Assembly (NCBI GenBank): GCA_003531155.1
Contig: DQHR01000148.1
Span: 1 to 17,308, forward strand
Origin: Bacteroidales bacterium
GTDB taxonomy: Bacteria; Bacteroidota; Bacteroidia; Bacteroidales; Tenuifilaceae
Length of the DNA: 17,308 nt
Reading direction: 5' to 3'
Positions 1 through 6,278 of the stretch are shown piece by piece. Below the pieces are notes generated by a model. The model saw only the letters and a program-made list of their open reading frames with translations. It ran no database searches and had not been told where the DNA came from. Position numbers and translations under genes: made by a program. Every line of letters starts with the position of its first letter. The first letter of the stretch is position 1.

Positions 1-149
1 TGGTTGGAATCGGCACAGGCAAACATGACGTCTTTCGATATTACAACGCCATCATCGGTTTTAAGCATTTTTCCAATTTCTTCAACATCAACATAATCGG
101 AAATATTTCCACCACAATGACAAATATATACGCCTATTCTTTCTTTCAT
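1..149 (-). CDS. hdrA: HdrA-like heterodisulfide reductase subunit A, N-terminal fragment (runs off window)
   Basis: Only the first 49 codons lie in the window; the gene continues beyond position 1. The translation starts MKERIGVYICHCGGNISDYV and goes on to a segment ending FACADSNQ. This matches the N-terminal domain of HdrA proteins, which carries a VYxCHCG motif (here Cys10 and Cys12) and a later cysteine (here Cys45) before the FAD domain. HdrA is the flavin-bifurcating or electron-confurcating subunit of heterodisulfide-reductase-type complexes in the cytoplasm. This gene follows the 912-residue HdrA-like gene on the same strand after a 195-base spacer, so two HdrA paralogues stand in tandem, as in Qmo-type and some Hdr-type clusters. 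The family call is secure for the visible part. Whether the rest carries FAD and ferredoxin domains cannot be seen. Confidence 0.85.
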   Translation of the reverse strand, partial: MKERIGVYICHCGGNISDYVDVEEIGKMLKTDDGVVISKDVMFACADSN

Positions 150-344
150 TTTTGTTCTATTTTGATATAATCTCAATTAATGACTTAAACTTTATTTAGC
201 CTGACGTATTCATAAATATTATATTTTTTCAATATTTATGAATAGTACAGGATAACCCTGACTGAGAAAATTATATTGTTTCCCATCTCGAAATTATATA
301 ATTTTCAAACGTCAGAAGAAAAATTCATTCAGGTTATGAATTTT
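150..344 (-). other. Intergenic spacer between the two hdrA-like genes, with hairpins
   Basis: This spacer is unusually long and AT-rich for two genes in the same direction. It holds a 14-base perfect inverted repeat (207-220 with 231-244) and a perfect 14-base palindrome (291-304). A weak -7-like GACGTTTG is readable on the minus strand at 313 to 306. I see no ORF here. It may be an internal promoter or leader, a processing site or an attenuator for the downstream hdrA. Confidence 0.4.
207..244. repeat. 14-bp perfect inverted repeat, AT-only core
   Basis: The left arm TATTCATAAATATT (207-220) is the exact reverse complement of the right arm AATATTTATGAATA (231-244), with a 10-base loop. The stem has only two G-C pairs and the flanks have no clean T-tract on the minus strand, so it is not a classical terminator. 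Its place about 60 bases upstream of the downstream hdrA start suits an operator or a leader structure. Confidence 0.55.
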
Positions 345-3083
345 TCAGGTTAGATAAACAGCAACTTCAGATGCTGCACATCCGGCAGATAAAATGGAAT
401 CGGGAATATCTTTTGGTCCCGAAGCGGCTCCAGCTACAAAAACTCCTTTGATGCTTGTTAAGGATGGGCTTACCAGTTCATCTAGTTGCTTTACAAAATT
501 AAACTCATCGAGTTCGAGCTTTTCATTTTTAAACATCTGTGGAATTTCTTTATTTGGAAGTACACCAACCGACAATACAACTAAATCGTGTTTCGATTCT
601 TTTATTGTTCCACTGGTAACATCTTCGTAACGTAAAATAAGATCCCCGCTGTTATCATCTTTTTCTCTGATTTTAGCAACTTTACCTTTCACAAAATTCA
701 CACCCATAGATTTGGATTGCTGGAAGAATTCCTCGTATCCTTTACCAAATGCTCTGATATCCATATAATAAATTGTAATATCGGCCATTGGTAAAGCACC
801 CATAAGAAGCTGAGCTTGTTTTATTGAGTACATGCAACAGATTTGTGAGCAAATTGGATTGTTTGAACATTCGCCACTGCAACTGCTGTTTTCAATTGCA
901 GAATCGCGAGATCCGGTACACAAAACATAAGCAATATTGTCGGGTGATTTTCCATCACCGGGGCGCAACACATTGTTAAATGGCCGTGTAGGAGCAATTA
1001 ACCTGTCCATTTGCATGGAATCAATTACGTTTGGATATTTTGTATATCCGTATTCAGGTTTTCCAGATGGCGGAAATAATTTAAATCCTGTAGTTACTAT
1101 TACTGATTTTACATTAGTTTCAACAAGTTCTTTCTTTTGTGAAAAGTCGATTGCATTTGCAGGACAAGCCGAAATACACTGATGGCATTCGCGACAGTTG
1201 CTGCAATCCAAACAACGATCGGCACTGAATCTTACCTCCTCTTCGCTGAAAGTCTTCTCAACATCCTCGAAATCCTTTACACGCTCGTTTGCATCACGAA
1301 GAGTTTCGTGAACAGGGTTGGCAAACTTGATATTATCGCGATGTAAAACCTTCGATTTATCTACTGCTGGGAGCTTATCGCCAAACTCAAATTCTTCAGG
1401 ATTTAATCCGTTTAGGAATTTGTCAATATAGAATGCGGCTCTTTTACCTTGCCCAGCCGCCTCAATAATAGTTGATGCACCCGAAACGCTATCGCCACCA
1501 GCAAACACTTGCGTTTTGGAAATTTGTAAAGTTTTTTCGTTTACCTTGATAGTTCCATTCTTATTCAAATCAACTTCATTTGAAAAAACTGAAGTAGATG
1601 GTTGAAGTCCGATTGCTTCAACAACAAAATCAACATCCTCAAAATACTCTGAACCCTCAATAGGAACAGGGCTTCTTCTTCCGCTGGCATCAGGTTTATC
1701 AAGTTTCATCTTGATAAGCTGAACCTTGGTGAGTTTACCGTTCTCACCAACGAATTTAATAGGATTACGAAGGATTAGAATCTCAACACCTTCCTCCCCT
1801 GCCTCTTTAATCTCAGGGGCAAAGCAAGGCATCTCCTCGCGACTACGACGATAAACAACGGTAACCTTTGATGCTCCTAAGCGTAACGCGGTTCTTGATG
1901 CATCGATAGCAGTATTTCCGCCACCAATAATCATTACTTTCTTCCCTGTTAAATCATCCCTATCGCCAATATTTGCTTTACGAAGGAAATCAAGACATGA
2001 AACAATGCCTTCAAGGTGAGATCCTTCAATACTTAGATTGAATGTATTATGAGTTCCAACCGAAATAAATACGGAGTCGAAGCCCATGCCCTTTAGCTTA
2101 GCAAGGCTTTCAACTTTGTGATTTACCTCAATCTCAACACCAAGTGATGTTATATTTTGAATATCTCTCTCAACAACGCTTTTTGGTAAGCGATACTCAG
2201 GAAGAGTTAGCATTAGCATTCCTCCCGCTTTAGGGGCTGCTTCAAATATTTTTACTGAATGACCTTTTAATGCTAGATGATAAGCAGCTGTTAGCCCTGC
2301 AGGACCCGAACCAATAACTGCAATTCGTTTTCCAGTGCTTGGTTTTGTTGTTCTTTCTGGTGCCTGTGGATATTTGCTATAGTAATCCTCGGCAAAGAAT
2401 CTTTTTATCCTTCGAATATCTACAGTTGCTTCGAGTTTTGCTCTAGTGCACTCCGATTGGCAAGGCGCATAGCAAGCACGACCCAAACTGCCGGGGATTG
2501 GAATATCCTCTAAGTGAAGATGCATGGCATCCTCATACTGCCCATTTCGCACAAGTGAAATGTAGCCGTAAGGCTTTACACCACCGGGGCACTCGTTGAT
2601 ACATGGTGCTGATGCATCCTGACGATCGATTGATGCAATCCTTGGGTTTGCAAGGCTAAATGGGATGTATGCCACTTTACGGCCAGCAAGACGAGCATTG
2701 TAATCGTCAACACGAACCTCAGGGCAAGCAAATTCGCACTCCTGACAGCCAGTACAAACCTCAGGCTTCACGAATCGCGCTTTGCGATTAACATTTATAC
2801 TGAACGACTTATCATTCTTTTCAATTGACCCAATTTTGCTATTAAGCATCAGGGTTATATTCGGATGCCTAGCCGTTTCCGACATTTTTGGGGTTGTAAT
2901 ACACGCAGCACAGTCGAGGGTTGGAAAAACCTTACTAAGCTGAATCATTTTGCCCCCGATGGAAAGCTCCTTTTCGACCAATAGAACTTTGTAGTCCATA
3001 TCGGCAAGGCCTAGTGCCGCCTCTTGTCCGGCAATTCCACCACCCACTACTAGGGCATCGTATTTTTTGCTATTTTCTGACAT
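345..3083 (-). CDS. hdrA: HdrA-like flavoprotein with inserted GltD/NfnB-type NAD(P)H module (912 aa)
   Basis: A multidomain iron-sulfur flavoprotein. Residues 8-65 match the HdrA FAD domain: GGGIAG at 14-19 and DCAACITTPKM with Cys58 and Cys61. A ferredoxin-type cluster motif follows (Cys110, 113, 116, 120). Residues about 155-620 form a complete GltD/NfnB-like module: N-terminal Fe-S cysteines (161, 165, 204, 208, 212), an FAD fingerprint GSGPAG at 258-263, an NAD(P)H fingerprint GGGNTA at 387-392 and AGGD at 528-531. Six cysteines (624, 627, 630, 633, 636, 640) end the module. The C-terminal HdrA half has CTGSRD and PICSQICCMYS (Cys745, 749, 750). The usual HdrA N-terminal CHCG domain is absent. 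The MvhD-like gene lies upstream and a second hdrA downstream. The inferred role is moving electrons between NAD(P)H and low-potential or disulfide/persulfide partners through two flavins. The stop is TGA at 347 to 345. Confidence 0.88.
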   Translation of the reverse strand: MSENSKKYDALVVGGGIAGQEAALGLADMDYKVLLVEKELSIGGKMIQLSKVFPTLDCAACITTPKMSETARHPNITLMLNSKIGSIEKNDKSFSINVNRKARFVKPEVCTGCQECEFACPEVRVDDYNARLAGRKVAYIPFSLANPRIASIDRQDASAPCINECPGGVKPYGYISLVRNGQYEDAMHLHLEDIPIPGSLGRACYAPCQSECTRAKLEATVDIRRIKRFFAEDYYSKYPQAPERTTKPSTGKRIAVIGSGPAGLTAAYHLALKGHSVKIFEAAPKAGGMLMLTLPEYRLPKSVVERDIQNITSLGVEIEVNHKVESLAKLKGMGFDSVFISVGTHNTFNLSIEGSHLEGIVSCLDFLRKANIGDRDDLTGKKVMIIGGGNTAIDASRTALRLGASKVTVVYRRSREEMPCFAPEIKEAGEEGVEILILRNPIKFVGENGKLTKVQLIKMKLDKPDASGRRSPVPIEGSEYFEDVDFVVEAIGLQPSTSVFSNEVDLNKNGTIKVNEKTLQISKTQVFAGGDSVSGASTIIEAAGQGKRAAFYIDKFLNGLNPEEFEFGDKLPAVDKSKVLHRDNIKFANPVHETLRDANERVKDFEDVEKTFSEEEVRFSADRCLDCSNCRECHQCISACPANAIDFSQKKELVETNVKSVIVTTGFKLFPPSGKPEYGYTKYPNVIDSMQMDRLIAPTRPFNNVLRPGDGKSPDNIAYVLCTGSRDSAIENSSCSGECSNNPICSQICCMYSIKQAQLLMGALPMADITIYYMDIRAFGKGYEEFFQQSKSMGVNFVKGKVAKIREKDDNSGDLILRYEDVTSGTIKESKHDLVVLSVGVLPNKEIPQMFKNEKLELDEFNFVKQLDELVSPSLTSIKGVFVAGAASGPKDIPDSILSAGCAASEVAVYLT

Positions 3084-3096
3084 TGCTTATGGTTTA

Positions 3097-3190
3097 ACTT
3101 TGAGTTCCTTCGTGTGCACTTGGAGTCCTTTGTGGTAAAAAACTTAACCACGAAGTATCACAAAGGGATTCACAAAGGGCACTAAGAAAA
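3097..3190. repeat. Dispersed-type repeat with hairpin (CACAAAGGG units) between mvhD-like and hdrA-like genes
   Basis: CACAAAGGG occurs twice 12 bases apart (3159-3167 and 3171-3179). CTTTGTGGT (3128-3136) pairs with ACCACGAAG (3147-3155) allowing one G-U pair. The AACCACGAAG/CACAAAGG wording resembles short dispersed repeats I recall from intergenic DNA of Bacteroidota and related phyla. It splits two genes that otherwise look co-transcribed, so it may affect transcript processing. Confidence 0.5.
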
Positions 3191-3195
3191 AATGA

Positions 3196-3624
3196 TTAGT
3201 TTGGAGTATACTTATCTGTATCAATACTTCCTAGTTCAGAAAGTATCTTCGAGAAGTTCCCCATGTGATTCACAAATGGCTCGGCGCAAACAGAACAAAG
3301 CGCAGCCATTCTAATCCTTTTTGGGTTGATGTTATTCTCCTTCATCATCTTTTGTGATTCCACAATGATGGTATTTGTGTGCTCAGCACATTTTGGGCTA
3401 TATGAGCACTCGTGCCCATCGGCAGCGATAAACACACCATCAAATCCTTGCTTGAATGCTCGCATTATCCAACGAGGCTTTATTCCCGATGAACAGGGCA
3501 AACTAATTACATAGACTGATGGTGAGTAGTGAAGTTTTCGTAAACCTGCTTGGTCGATCCCTGGATCGGAGATCTTATCGGTTGAGAAAACTAATATTTT
3601 TGGTGAGAAAGTTTCGGTTGACAT
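3196..3624 (-). CDS. mvhD: MvhD/FlpD-like iron-sulfur electron-transfer subunit (142 aa)
   Basis: The protein matches the MvhD (methyl-viologen-reducing hydrogenase delta subunit) family. It has the order ILVF near residue 10, SLPCSSG with Cys44, AADGHECSY with Cys73, Cys79, and ALCSVCAEPF with Cys110 and Cys113. In Hdr complexes this small [2Fe-2S] subunit passes electrons between a partner oxidoreductase (hydrogenase, formate dehydrogenase or an NAD(P)H module) and HdrA. That fits its place directly upstream of the HdrA-like gene. Length is normal for a stand-alone MvhD. One oddity is that the N-terminal cysteine pair usual in the family is missing: the segment reads VFSTDKISDPG. Cluster ligation may therefore use the five remaining cysteines or be altered. 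The start ATG is at 3622-3624. A weak -7-like element lies upstream and an operon terminator separates it from tusA. Confidence 0.85.
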   Translation of the reverse strand: MSTETFSPKILVFSTDKISDPGIDQAGLRKLHYSPSVYVISLPCSSGIKPRWIMRAFKQGFDGVFIAADGHECSYSPKCAEHTNTIIVESQKMMKENNINPKRIRMAALCSVCAEPFVNHMGNFSKILSELGSIDTDKYTPN

Positions 3625-3656
3625 ATCGGCTTTTGATATTTATTACCTCAATTTTT

Positions 3657-3664
3657 TAAACGTA
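3657..3664 (-). promoter_or_regulatory. Possible -7 element for the mvhD-hdrA operon
   Basis: On the minus strand this reads TACGTTTA, seven of eight positions matching TAnnTTTG, about 33 bases before the mvhD-like start. A preceding terminator (3701-3743) means a new promoter is needed in this interval. No clear -33 element is visible. Confidence 0.35.
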
Positions 3665-3700
3665 TAAAAGGAAAGTATCTAGATATATCCATATATACTC

Positions 3701-3743
3701 AAAAAAATAAGAGCCATACCATATTGGTTGGCTCATTATTTTT
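3701..3743 (-). terminator. Rho-independent terminator of the DsrE2-DsrE-TusA operon
   Basis: GAGCCATACC (3711-3720) pairs with GGTTGGCTC (3726-3734), with one bulged base and a 5-base loop. Read on the minus strand, the hairpin follows the tusA stop codon directly and runs into a T-rich tract (3710 to 3701). An A-tract on the other side would also make it function on the plus strand. It separates the carrier operon from mvhD-hdrA. Confidence 0.8.
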
Positions 3744-3995
3744 TTATGCTTTCTTTAAGAACAATCTGCTATAACTATCTTCTTCAACAATGCCTAGGAA
3801 CTCATGCTCCATCTTTTGGCACCATTTTGGAATATCGTGCTTTGTTCCTTCATCGGATGAAAGAATCTCCATAATTTCTCCTGATTCGATATCTCCAATT
3901 GCTTTTTTAGCTGCTAAAAGTGGACCTGGACAAGCGGTTCCACGAGCATCAACAGTTTGATTTGCCTTAAGGCCTTTTAATTCTTCTGCGTTCAT
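3744..3995 (-). CDS. tusA: TusA-family sulfurtransferase (83 aa)
   Basis: A small sulfur carrier that holds sulfane sulfur as a cysteine persulfide and passes it to partner proteins in the cytoplasm. The TusA signature is clear: VDARGTACPGPLLAAKKA, with the acceptor Cys22 in the CPGP motif. The C-terminal half keeps the family pattern, in which the EIMEILSSDEGTKHDIPKWC stretch matches the usual sheet-turn region. The length equals that of stand-alone TusA proteins. It is the last gene of the DsrE2-DsrE-TusA unit: 31 bases follow dsrE, and a terminator follows its own stop. In sulfur oxidisers tusA commonly sits beside dsrE and hdr genes and shuttles persulfide between DsrE and the Hdr-like system; the same is inferred here. 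A housekeeping role in tRNA thiolation is less likely in this context. Confidence 0.93.
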   Translation of the reverse strand: MNAEELKGLKANQTVDARGTACPGPLLAAKKAIGDIESGEIMEILSSDEGTKHDIPKWCQKMEHEFLGIVEEDSYSRLFLKKA

Positions 3996-4026
3996 TTTTT
4001 CTGTATTTAATTATTAGTATTATTTT

Positions 4027-4389
4027 CTAGTAACTCATTACGGCTTTAGCTTCGAGCGTTTCCGAAATAACCGTGCCGGCAGCAATAAGCTTAGATCCCT
4101 GCATAAGATCGCTTTCGCTAATTCCTCTAGATTTTACACATGGAGTACAAACTAAAAGTTTACCTTTTAATTCAAGGAAAGTATCCATTAATTGCTTAAG
4201 AGGCATAAAGCCATGTGCAGTTATGTTCTCGCAAACCCCTTTTTTGGCGAGTATAACGCCATCTGATTGAAGAATGATTGTTACCTCAGCATCCATCGAT
4301 TGTGCAGCTGTTGCCATCACAAATGGGATTGTTGCCATTTCCTGTTTATCAGGACCGTTTGTTACAATTACAACCAATTTTTCGCTCAT
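4027..4389 (-). CDS. DsrE-family sulfur carrier (120 aa)
   Basis: The fold pattern matches the DsrE/DsrF-like Pfam family. It opens with VVIVTNGPDKQEMATIPF, then AAQSMDAEVTIILQSDGV, and has the active region LLVCTPCVKSRGI with Cys81 and Cys84. DsrE-family proteins carry persulfide on a conserved cysteine and exchange sulfur with TusA. The CxxC pair is typical of the small soluble DsrE subgroup adjacent to tusA and could allow disulfide as well as persulfide chemistry. It lies between the DsrE2 gene (27 bases upstream) and tusA (31 bases downstream) and is almost certainly co-transcribed with both. A third cysteine, Cys53, sits in KKGVCENI. The start is the ATG at 4387-4389. The family call is firm; the partner assignment is inference from gene order. 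Confidence 0.9.
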   Translation of the reverse strand: MSEKLVVIVTNGPDKQEMATIPFVMATAAQSMDAEVTIILQSDGVILAKKGVCENITAHGFMPLKQLMDTFLELKGKLLVCTPCVKSRGISESDLMQGSKLIAAGTVISETLEAKAVMSY

Positions 4390-4416
4390 AACCTTTAAGT
4401 TTAATGGTTTATTTAA

Positions 4417-4962
4417 CTAAATGAAAAGTTGTATTTTACTCTCTTCAGCATCGGAAAGGAATGTGCCAACGCCGCAAATAGTCATTTTTGGATAATCGAT
4501 TAGCTCCTCCTTTTTGAATCCCATAAGATCCATCGACATCTCGCAAACGTTAATCTCAACGCCAAGTTCGCCTGCTATTTGGAATAGCTCAGGAAGCGTT
4601 TTAACTCCTTTCTTCTTCATTAATCCTTCGAGCATCGCTTTGCCCATCCCACCCATGTGCATCTTCGAGAGTTTTACCTTCTTTGCCCCTTTGGGTAGCA
4701 TGCAGCCAAACATCTTAGAAATAAAATTCTTGCCTTTAACGCTCTTTTTAGGATCTCTTAGCGCTGATGTAGCCCAGAAAGTAAAGAATAATCTAACCTC
4801 CATATCCATAGCGGTTGCGCCAGTAGCAATAATCATTGCGGCCATTAACTTATCAAGTTCGCCTGAAAAAACCACCAAAGTCATTTTATCTTTACGTCCT
4901 TTTTCAAGTTTTCCAACCTGCTTTTTTAGCGCCTCAAGCTGTTTCTCAAATTCAATATCCAT
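4417..4962 (-). CDS. DsrE2-type (DsrE/DsrF/DrsH-like) sulfur carrier (181 aa)
   Basis: The protein matches the DrsE_2 family. MTLVVFSGELDKLMAAMIIA begins the core at residue 27, FFTFWATSALRD lies near residue 59, and INVCEMSMDLMG contains the conserved Cys140. GVGTFLSDA and a final IQLFI end the domain. Cys87 and Cys163 are extra. Residues 4-25 look like a short coiled coil (EKQLEALKKQVGKLEKGRK), a frequent N-terminal addition in this family. DsrE2 proteins are thought to bind or deliver sulfane sulfur, often next to tusA and rhodaneses. It is the first gene of the operon ending in tusA, and divergent from a Crp/Fnr regulator across a region with a perfect -7 element and three CRP-like palindromes. 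Long hydrophobic stretches may indicate membrane association, though no clear transmembrane helix is certain. Confidence 0.9.
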   Translation of the reverse strand: MDIEFEKQLEALKKQVGKLEKGRKDKMTLVVFSGELDKLMAAMIIATGATAMDMEVRLFFTFWATSALRDPKKSVKGKNFISKMFGCMLPKGAKKVKLSKMHMGGMGKAMLEGLMKKKGVKTLPELFQIAGELGVEINVCEMSMDLMGFKKEELIDYPKMTICGVGTFLSDAEESKIQLFI

Positions 4963-4990
4963 ATAAAATCAGTTCTTTAGATTGCTTAAT

Positions 4991-5006
4991 TGTGAAAAAA
5001 ATAACA
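4991..5006 (-). promoter_or_regulatory. CRP-like operator TGTGA-N6-TAACA (site 1)
   Basis: TGTGA (4991-4995), six A bases, TAACA (5002-5006). It lies just downstream of the minus-strand -7 element, overlapping the expected transcription start of the DsrE2-DsrE-TusA operon. That position favours repression. The same half-site pair occurs at 5050-5065 and 8392-8407. Confidence 0.6.
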
Positions 5007-5009
5007 CAA

Positions 5010-5017
5010 CAAAGTTA
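5010..5017 (-). promoter_or_regulatory. -7 element of the DsrE2-DsrE-TusA promoter
   Basis: On the minus strand this reads TAACTTTG, a perfect match to the Bacteroidota-type TAnnTTTG element, about 48 bases before the DsrE2 start codon. I see no strong -33 element. Confidence 0.6.
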
Positions 5018-5049
5018 TCCTTATGCTGTTTATTGATATAGAGAATTGA

Positions 5050-5065
5050 TGTGACATGCCTAACA
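5050..5065. promoter_or_regulatory. CRP-like operator TGTGA-N6-TAACA (site 2)
   Basis: TGTGA (5050-5054), N6, TAACA (5061-5065). Its centre is exactly 22 bases from the centre of the perfect site at 5071-5088, so both lie on the same DNA face. It sits between the two divergent -7 elements. Confidence 0.55.
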
Positions 5066-5070
5066 GTAAA

Positions 5071-5088
5071 GTGTGACTTTTATCACAC
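5071..5088. promoter_or_regulatory. Perfect CRP-like palindrome GTGTGA-N6-TCACAC (site 3)
   Basis: GTGTGACTTTTATCACAC is a perfect 6+6 inverted repeat with a 6-base spacer, equal to the TGTGA-N6-TCACA consensus of CRP/HcpR-type sites. Its centre is about 28 bases upstream of the plus-strand -7 element (5104-5111), so it covers the -33 region of the regulator gene at 5128. The first regulator's recognition helix reads RESVNR, matching the CRP pattern RExxxR, so this could be its own site. Confidence 0.75.
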
Positions 5089-5103
5089 CTCAAAATCAAT
5101 AGC

Positions 5104-5111
5104 TATATTTG
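5104..5111 (+). promoter_or_regulatory. -7 element of the first Crp/Fnr regulator gene
   Basis: TATATTTG is a perfect TAnnTTTG match. It ends 16 bases before the ATG at 5128, implying a very short leader, and lies just downstream of the operator at 5071-5088. Confidence 0.65.
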
Positions 5112-5127
5112 CCAAAAGATTTTTATT

Positions 5128-5808
5128 ATGGCCAGCCCCGAATGTAGAATATGTAGTTTCAAATCGCCTGCAGCGGAGTACCTCTCAAACCTAGAACTTG
5201 AAGCCCTTGAGAGTAACTGTGCTCAAATTAATTTTAAGAAGGGTGATGTTATTTTTAGAGAAGGTACCCTAGCCACAAATATTGCTTATCTTAAAACAGG
5301 ATTGGTAAAGGTGCACATGAAGGGTCCTGCTGGTGATAAAATCCTCAGGTTGATGAAAGCACCTGCGTACCTTGGTATGCCAACCACGTTTGCAGATAAG
5401 GTTAACAACTATACCGCAACTGCACTAATCGATTCCCATATCTGCTTTATATCGCTTGATACGTTTAGAGATTTTATCTTCAAAAACGGGAGCTTTGCCT
5501 ATGAGATCATTCTTGATTTATGTCAGAATGAGCTGAAAGATTACCAAAGGTATGCTAACATGTCGCAAAAGCAGCTGCCCGGAAGAGTTGCTGAGATTCT
5601 GCTTTGCATGTCGCACGAACTTTTTAAATCAAACAAATTTGAACTACCTCTCAATAATAGCGAACTATCCGATTTTGTGAGTTCATCACGCGAGAGCGTT
5701 AACAGACAACTAAGCGATTTCTCAAAAGAAGGGATTATAAGCATGAACAAGAAGGAGCTAACTATACTAAGAGAAGATTTGCTTGAGAAAATAAGCCTTA
5801 AGGGCTGA
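5128..5808 (+). CDS. Crp/Fnr-family transcriptional regulator with CRP-like recognition helix (226 aa)
   Basis: A cytoplasmic DNA-binding regulator with an N-terminal beta-roll sensor (about residues 20-125), a dimer helix, and a C-terminal winged helix-turn-helix (about 150-215). The recognition helix SSSRESVNRQL places Arg188, Glu189 and Arg193 where E. coli CRP has its Arg-Glu-Arg DNA contacts, so a TGTGA half-site is expected. Three such palindromes lie upstream. The sensor part has Cys6 and Cys9 (CRIC), Cys31, and Cys106 in SHICFISLDTF, the same context as the fourth cluster cysteine of FNR. An iron-sulfur or thiol/persulfide sensor is possible, but the cysteine set is not canonical FNR. 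No clear cAMP pocket is evident. It is divergent from the DsrE2-DsrE-TusA operon and probably controls it and itself. The start is the ATG just after the perfect -7 element. Confidence 0.93.
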   Translation: MASPECRICSFKSPAAEYLSNLELEALESNCAQINFKKGDVIFREGTLATNIAYLKTGLVKVHMKGPAGDKILRLMKAPAYLGMPTTFADKVNNYTATALIDSHICFISLDTFRDFIFKNGSFAYEIILDLCQNELKDYQRYANMSQKQLPGRVAEILLCMSHELFKSNKFELPLNNSELSDFVSSSRESVNRQLSDFSKEGIISMNKKELTILREDLLEKISLKG

Positions 5809-5949
5809 TTATGCCATCTAAGATAACACGCTCTTCAATTCTGTTGATTGATAAATCTCTGATGACTTTAATCAACGGATATTACAATAATTAAAGCTAT
5901 TGGCTTTAGCCGCATCTTGTTTCTTAAAAAGTTCTGATTTGCTTACAGT

Positions 5950-6080
5950 TAAATTGGGTTTCACCCCAAACCCCAATTCCTTTTTTGGCTTGATCCAAAA
6001 AAGGAAGCAAAAAAGATCAAGAAAATCTGATGCTTCCTCGCTAAAGTCCAACGCACCCTCGCCAGATTTTCTTGCCCTCG
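5950..6080. repeat. Structured repeat-like element with nested perfect stems
   Basis: TTCCTTTTTTGG (5977-5988) is the exact complement of CCAAAAAAGGAA (5995-6006) with a 6-base loop. CAAGAAAATCTG (6018-6029) is the exact complement of CAGATTTTCTTG (6063-6074). The preceding GGGTTTCACCCC is also self-complementary. The text resembles dispersed intergenic elements I recall from Bacteroidota, but copy number cannot be seen from one window. Confidence 0.55.
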
Positions 6081-6163
6081 CGCTAGGTTATGTCGTCATG
6101 CTTCTTCTTTCTGTAAACTGTCAACTAGCAACAGTCAACTAATCAAAACTAAAAACAGAACGA

Positions 6164-6182
6164 CTCAAGCGGAGCGCCTGAG
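6164..6182. repeat. Short GC-rich hairpin
   Basis: CTCAAGCG (6164-6171) pairs with CGCCTGAG (6175-6182), seven of eight positions, loop GAG. It is far more GC-rich than its surroundings and has no T-tract, so it looks like part of the repeat block and not a terminator. Confidence 0.4.
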
Positions 6183-6199
6183 CCGAACTTGGAAATTAT

Positions 6200-6241
6200 T
6201 TCTTTGCGAGCTTAGCGAAAGTCTCTGCGGACTTTGCGTTT
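6200..6241. repeat. CTTTGCG-type dispersed repeat remnant
   Basis: The segment repeats TTTGCGAG, TTAGCGAAA, TCTGCGGAC, TTTGCGTT in near-tandem. This phrase is of a type I recognise from intergenic DNA of many Bacteroidota. It lies just past the stop of the DsrE2-like gene ending at 6279. Confidence 0.45.
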
Positions 6242-6278
6242 GAATTCTTTTGGGATTGCCTCTTAAAAATGCTTTATC

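Larger units (their letters stand above)
5809..6278. other. 470-bp gene-free region made of degenerate repeats
   Basis: This lies between the convergent ends of the first regulator and the sqr-tusE-dsrE2 operon. It contains a weak inverted repeat GTTGATT/AATCAAC (5843-5849, 5870-5876), a highly structured element at 5950-6080, a GTCAACTA repeat pair (near 6119 and 6134), a hairpin at 6164-6182, and a CTTTGCG-type repeat at 6200-6241. I see no convincing gene. An 80-codon open frame across it has no recognisable protein features. Confidence 0.7.

Noticed and set aside
4514..4966. A 150-codon plus-strand open frame opposite the DsrE2 gene.
   Set aside because: The minus-strand frame is a clear DrsE_2 family protein with operon context; the plus frame is its antisense shadow with an unnatural Ser/Pro/Phe-rich composition.
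5900..6142. An 80-codon plus-strand open reading frame starting MALAASCFLKSSD.
   Set aside because: It runs through the nested inverted repeats of a repeat-like element, has no recognisable domain, and no promoter or coding-like composition. I treat it as spurious.
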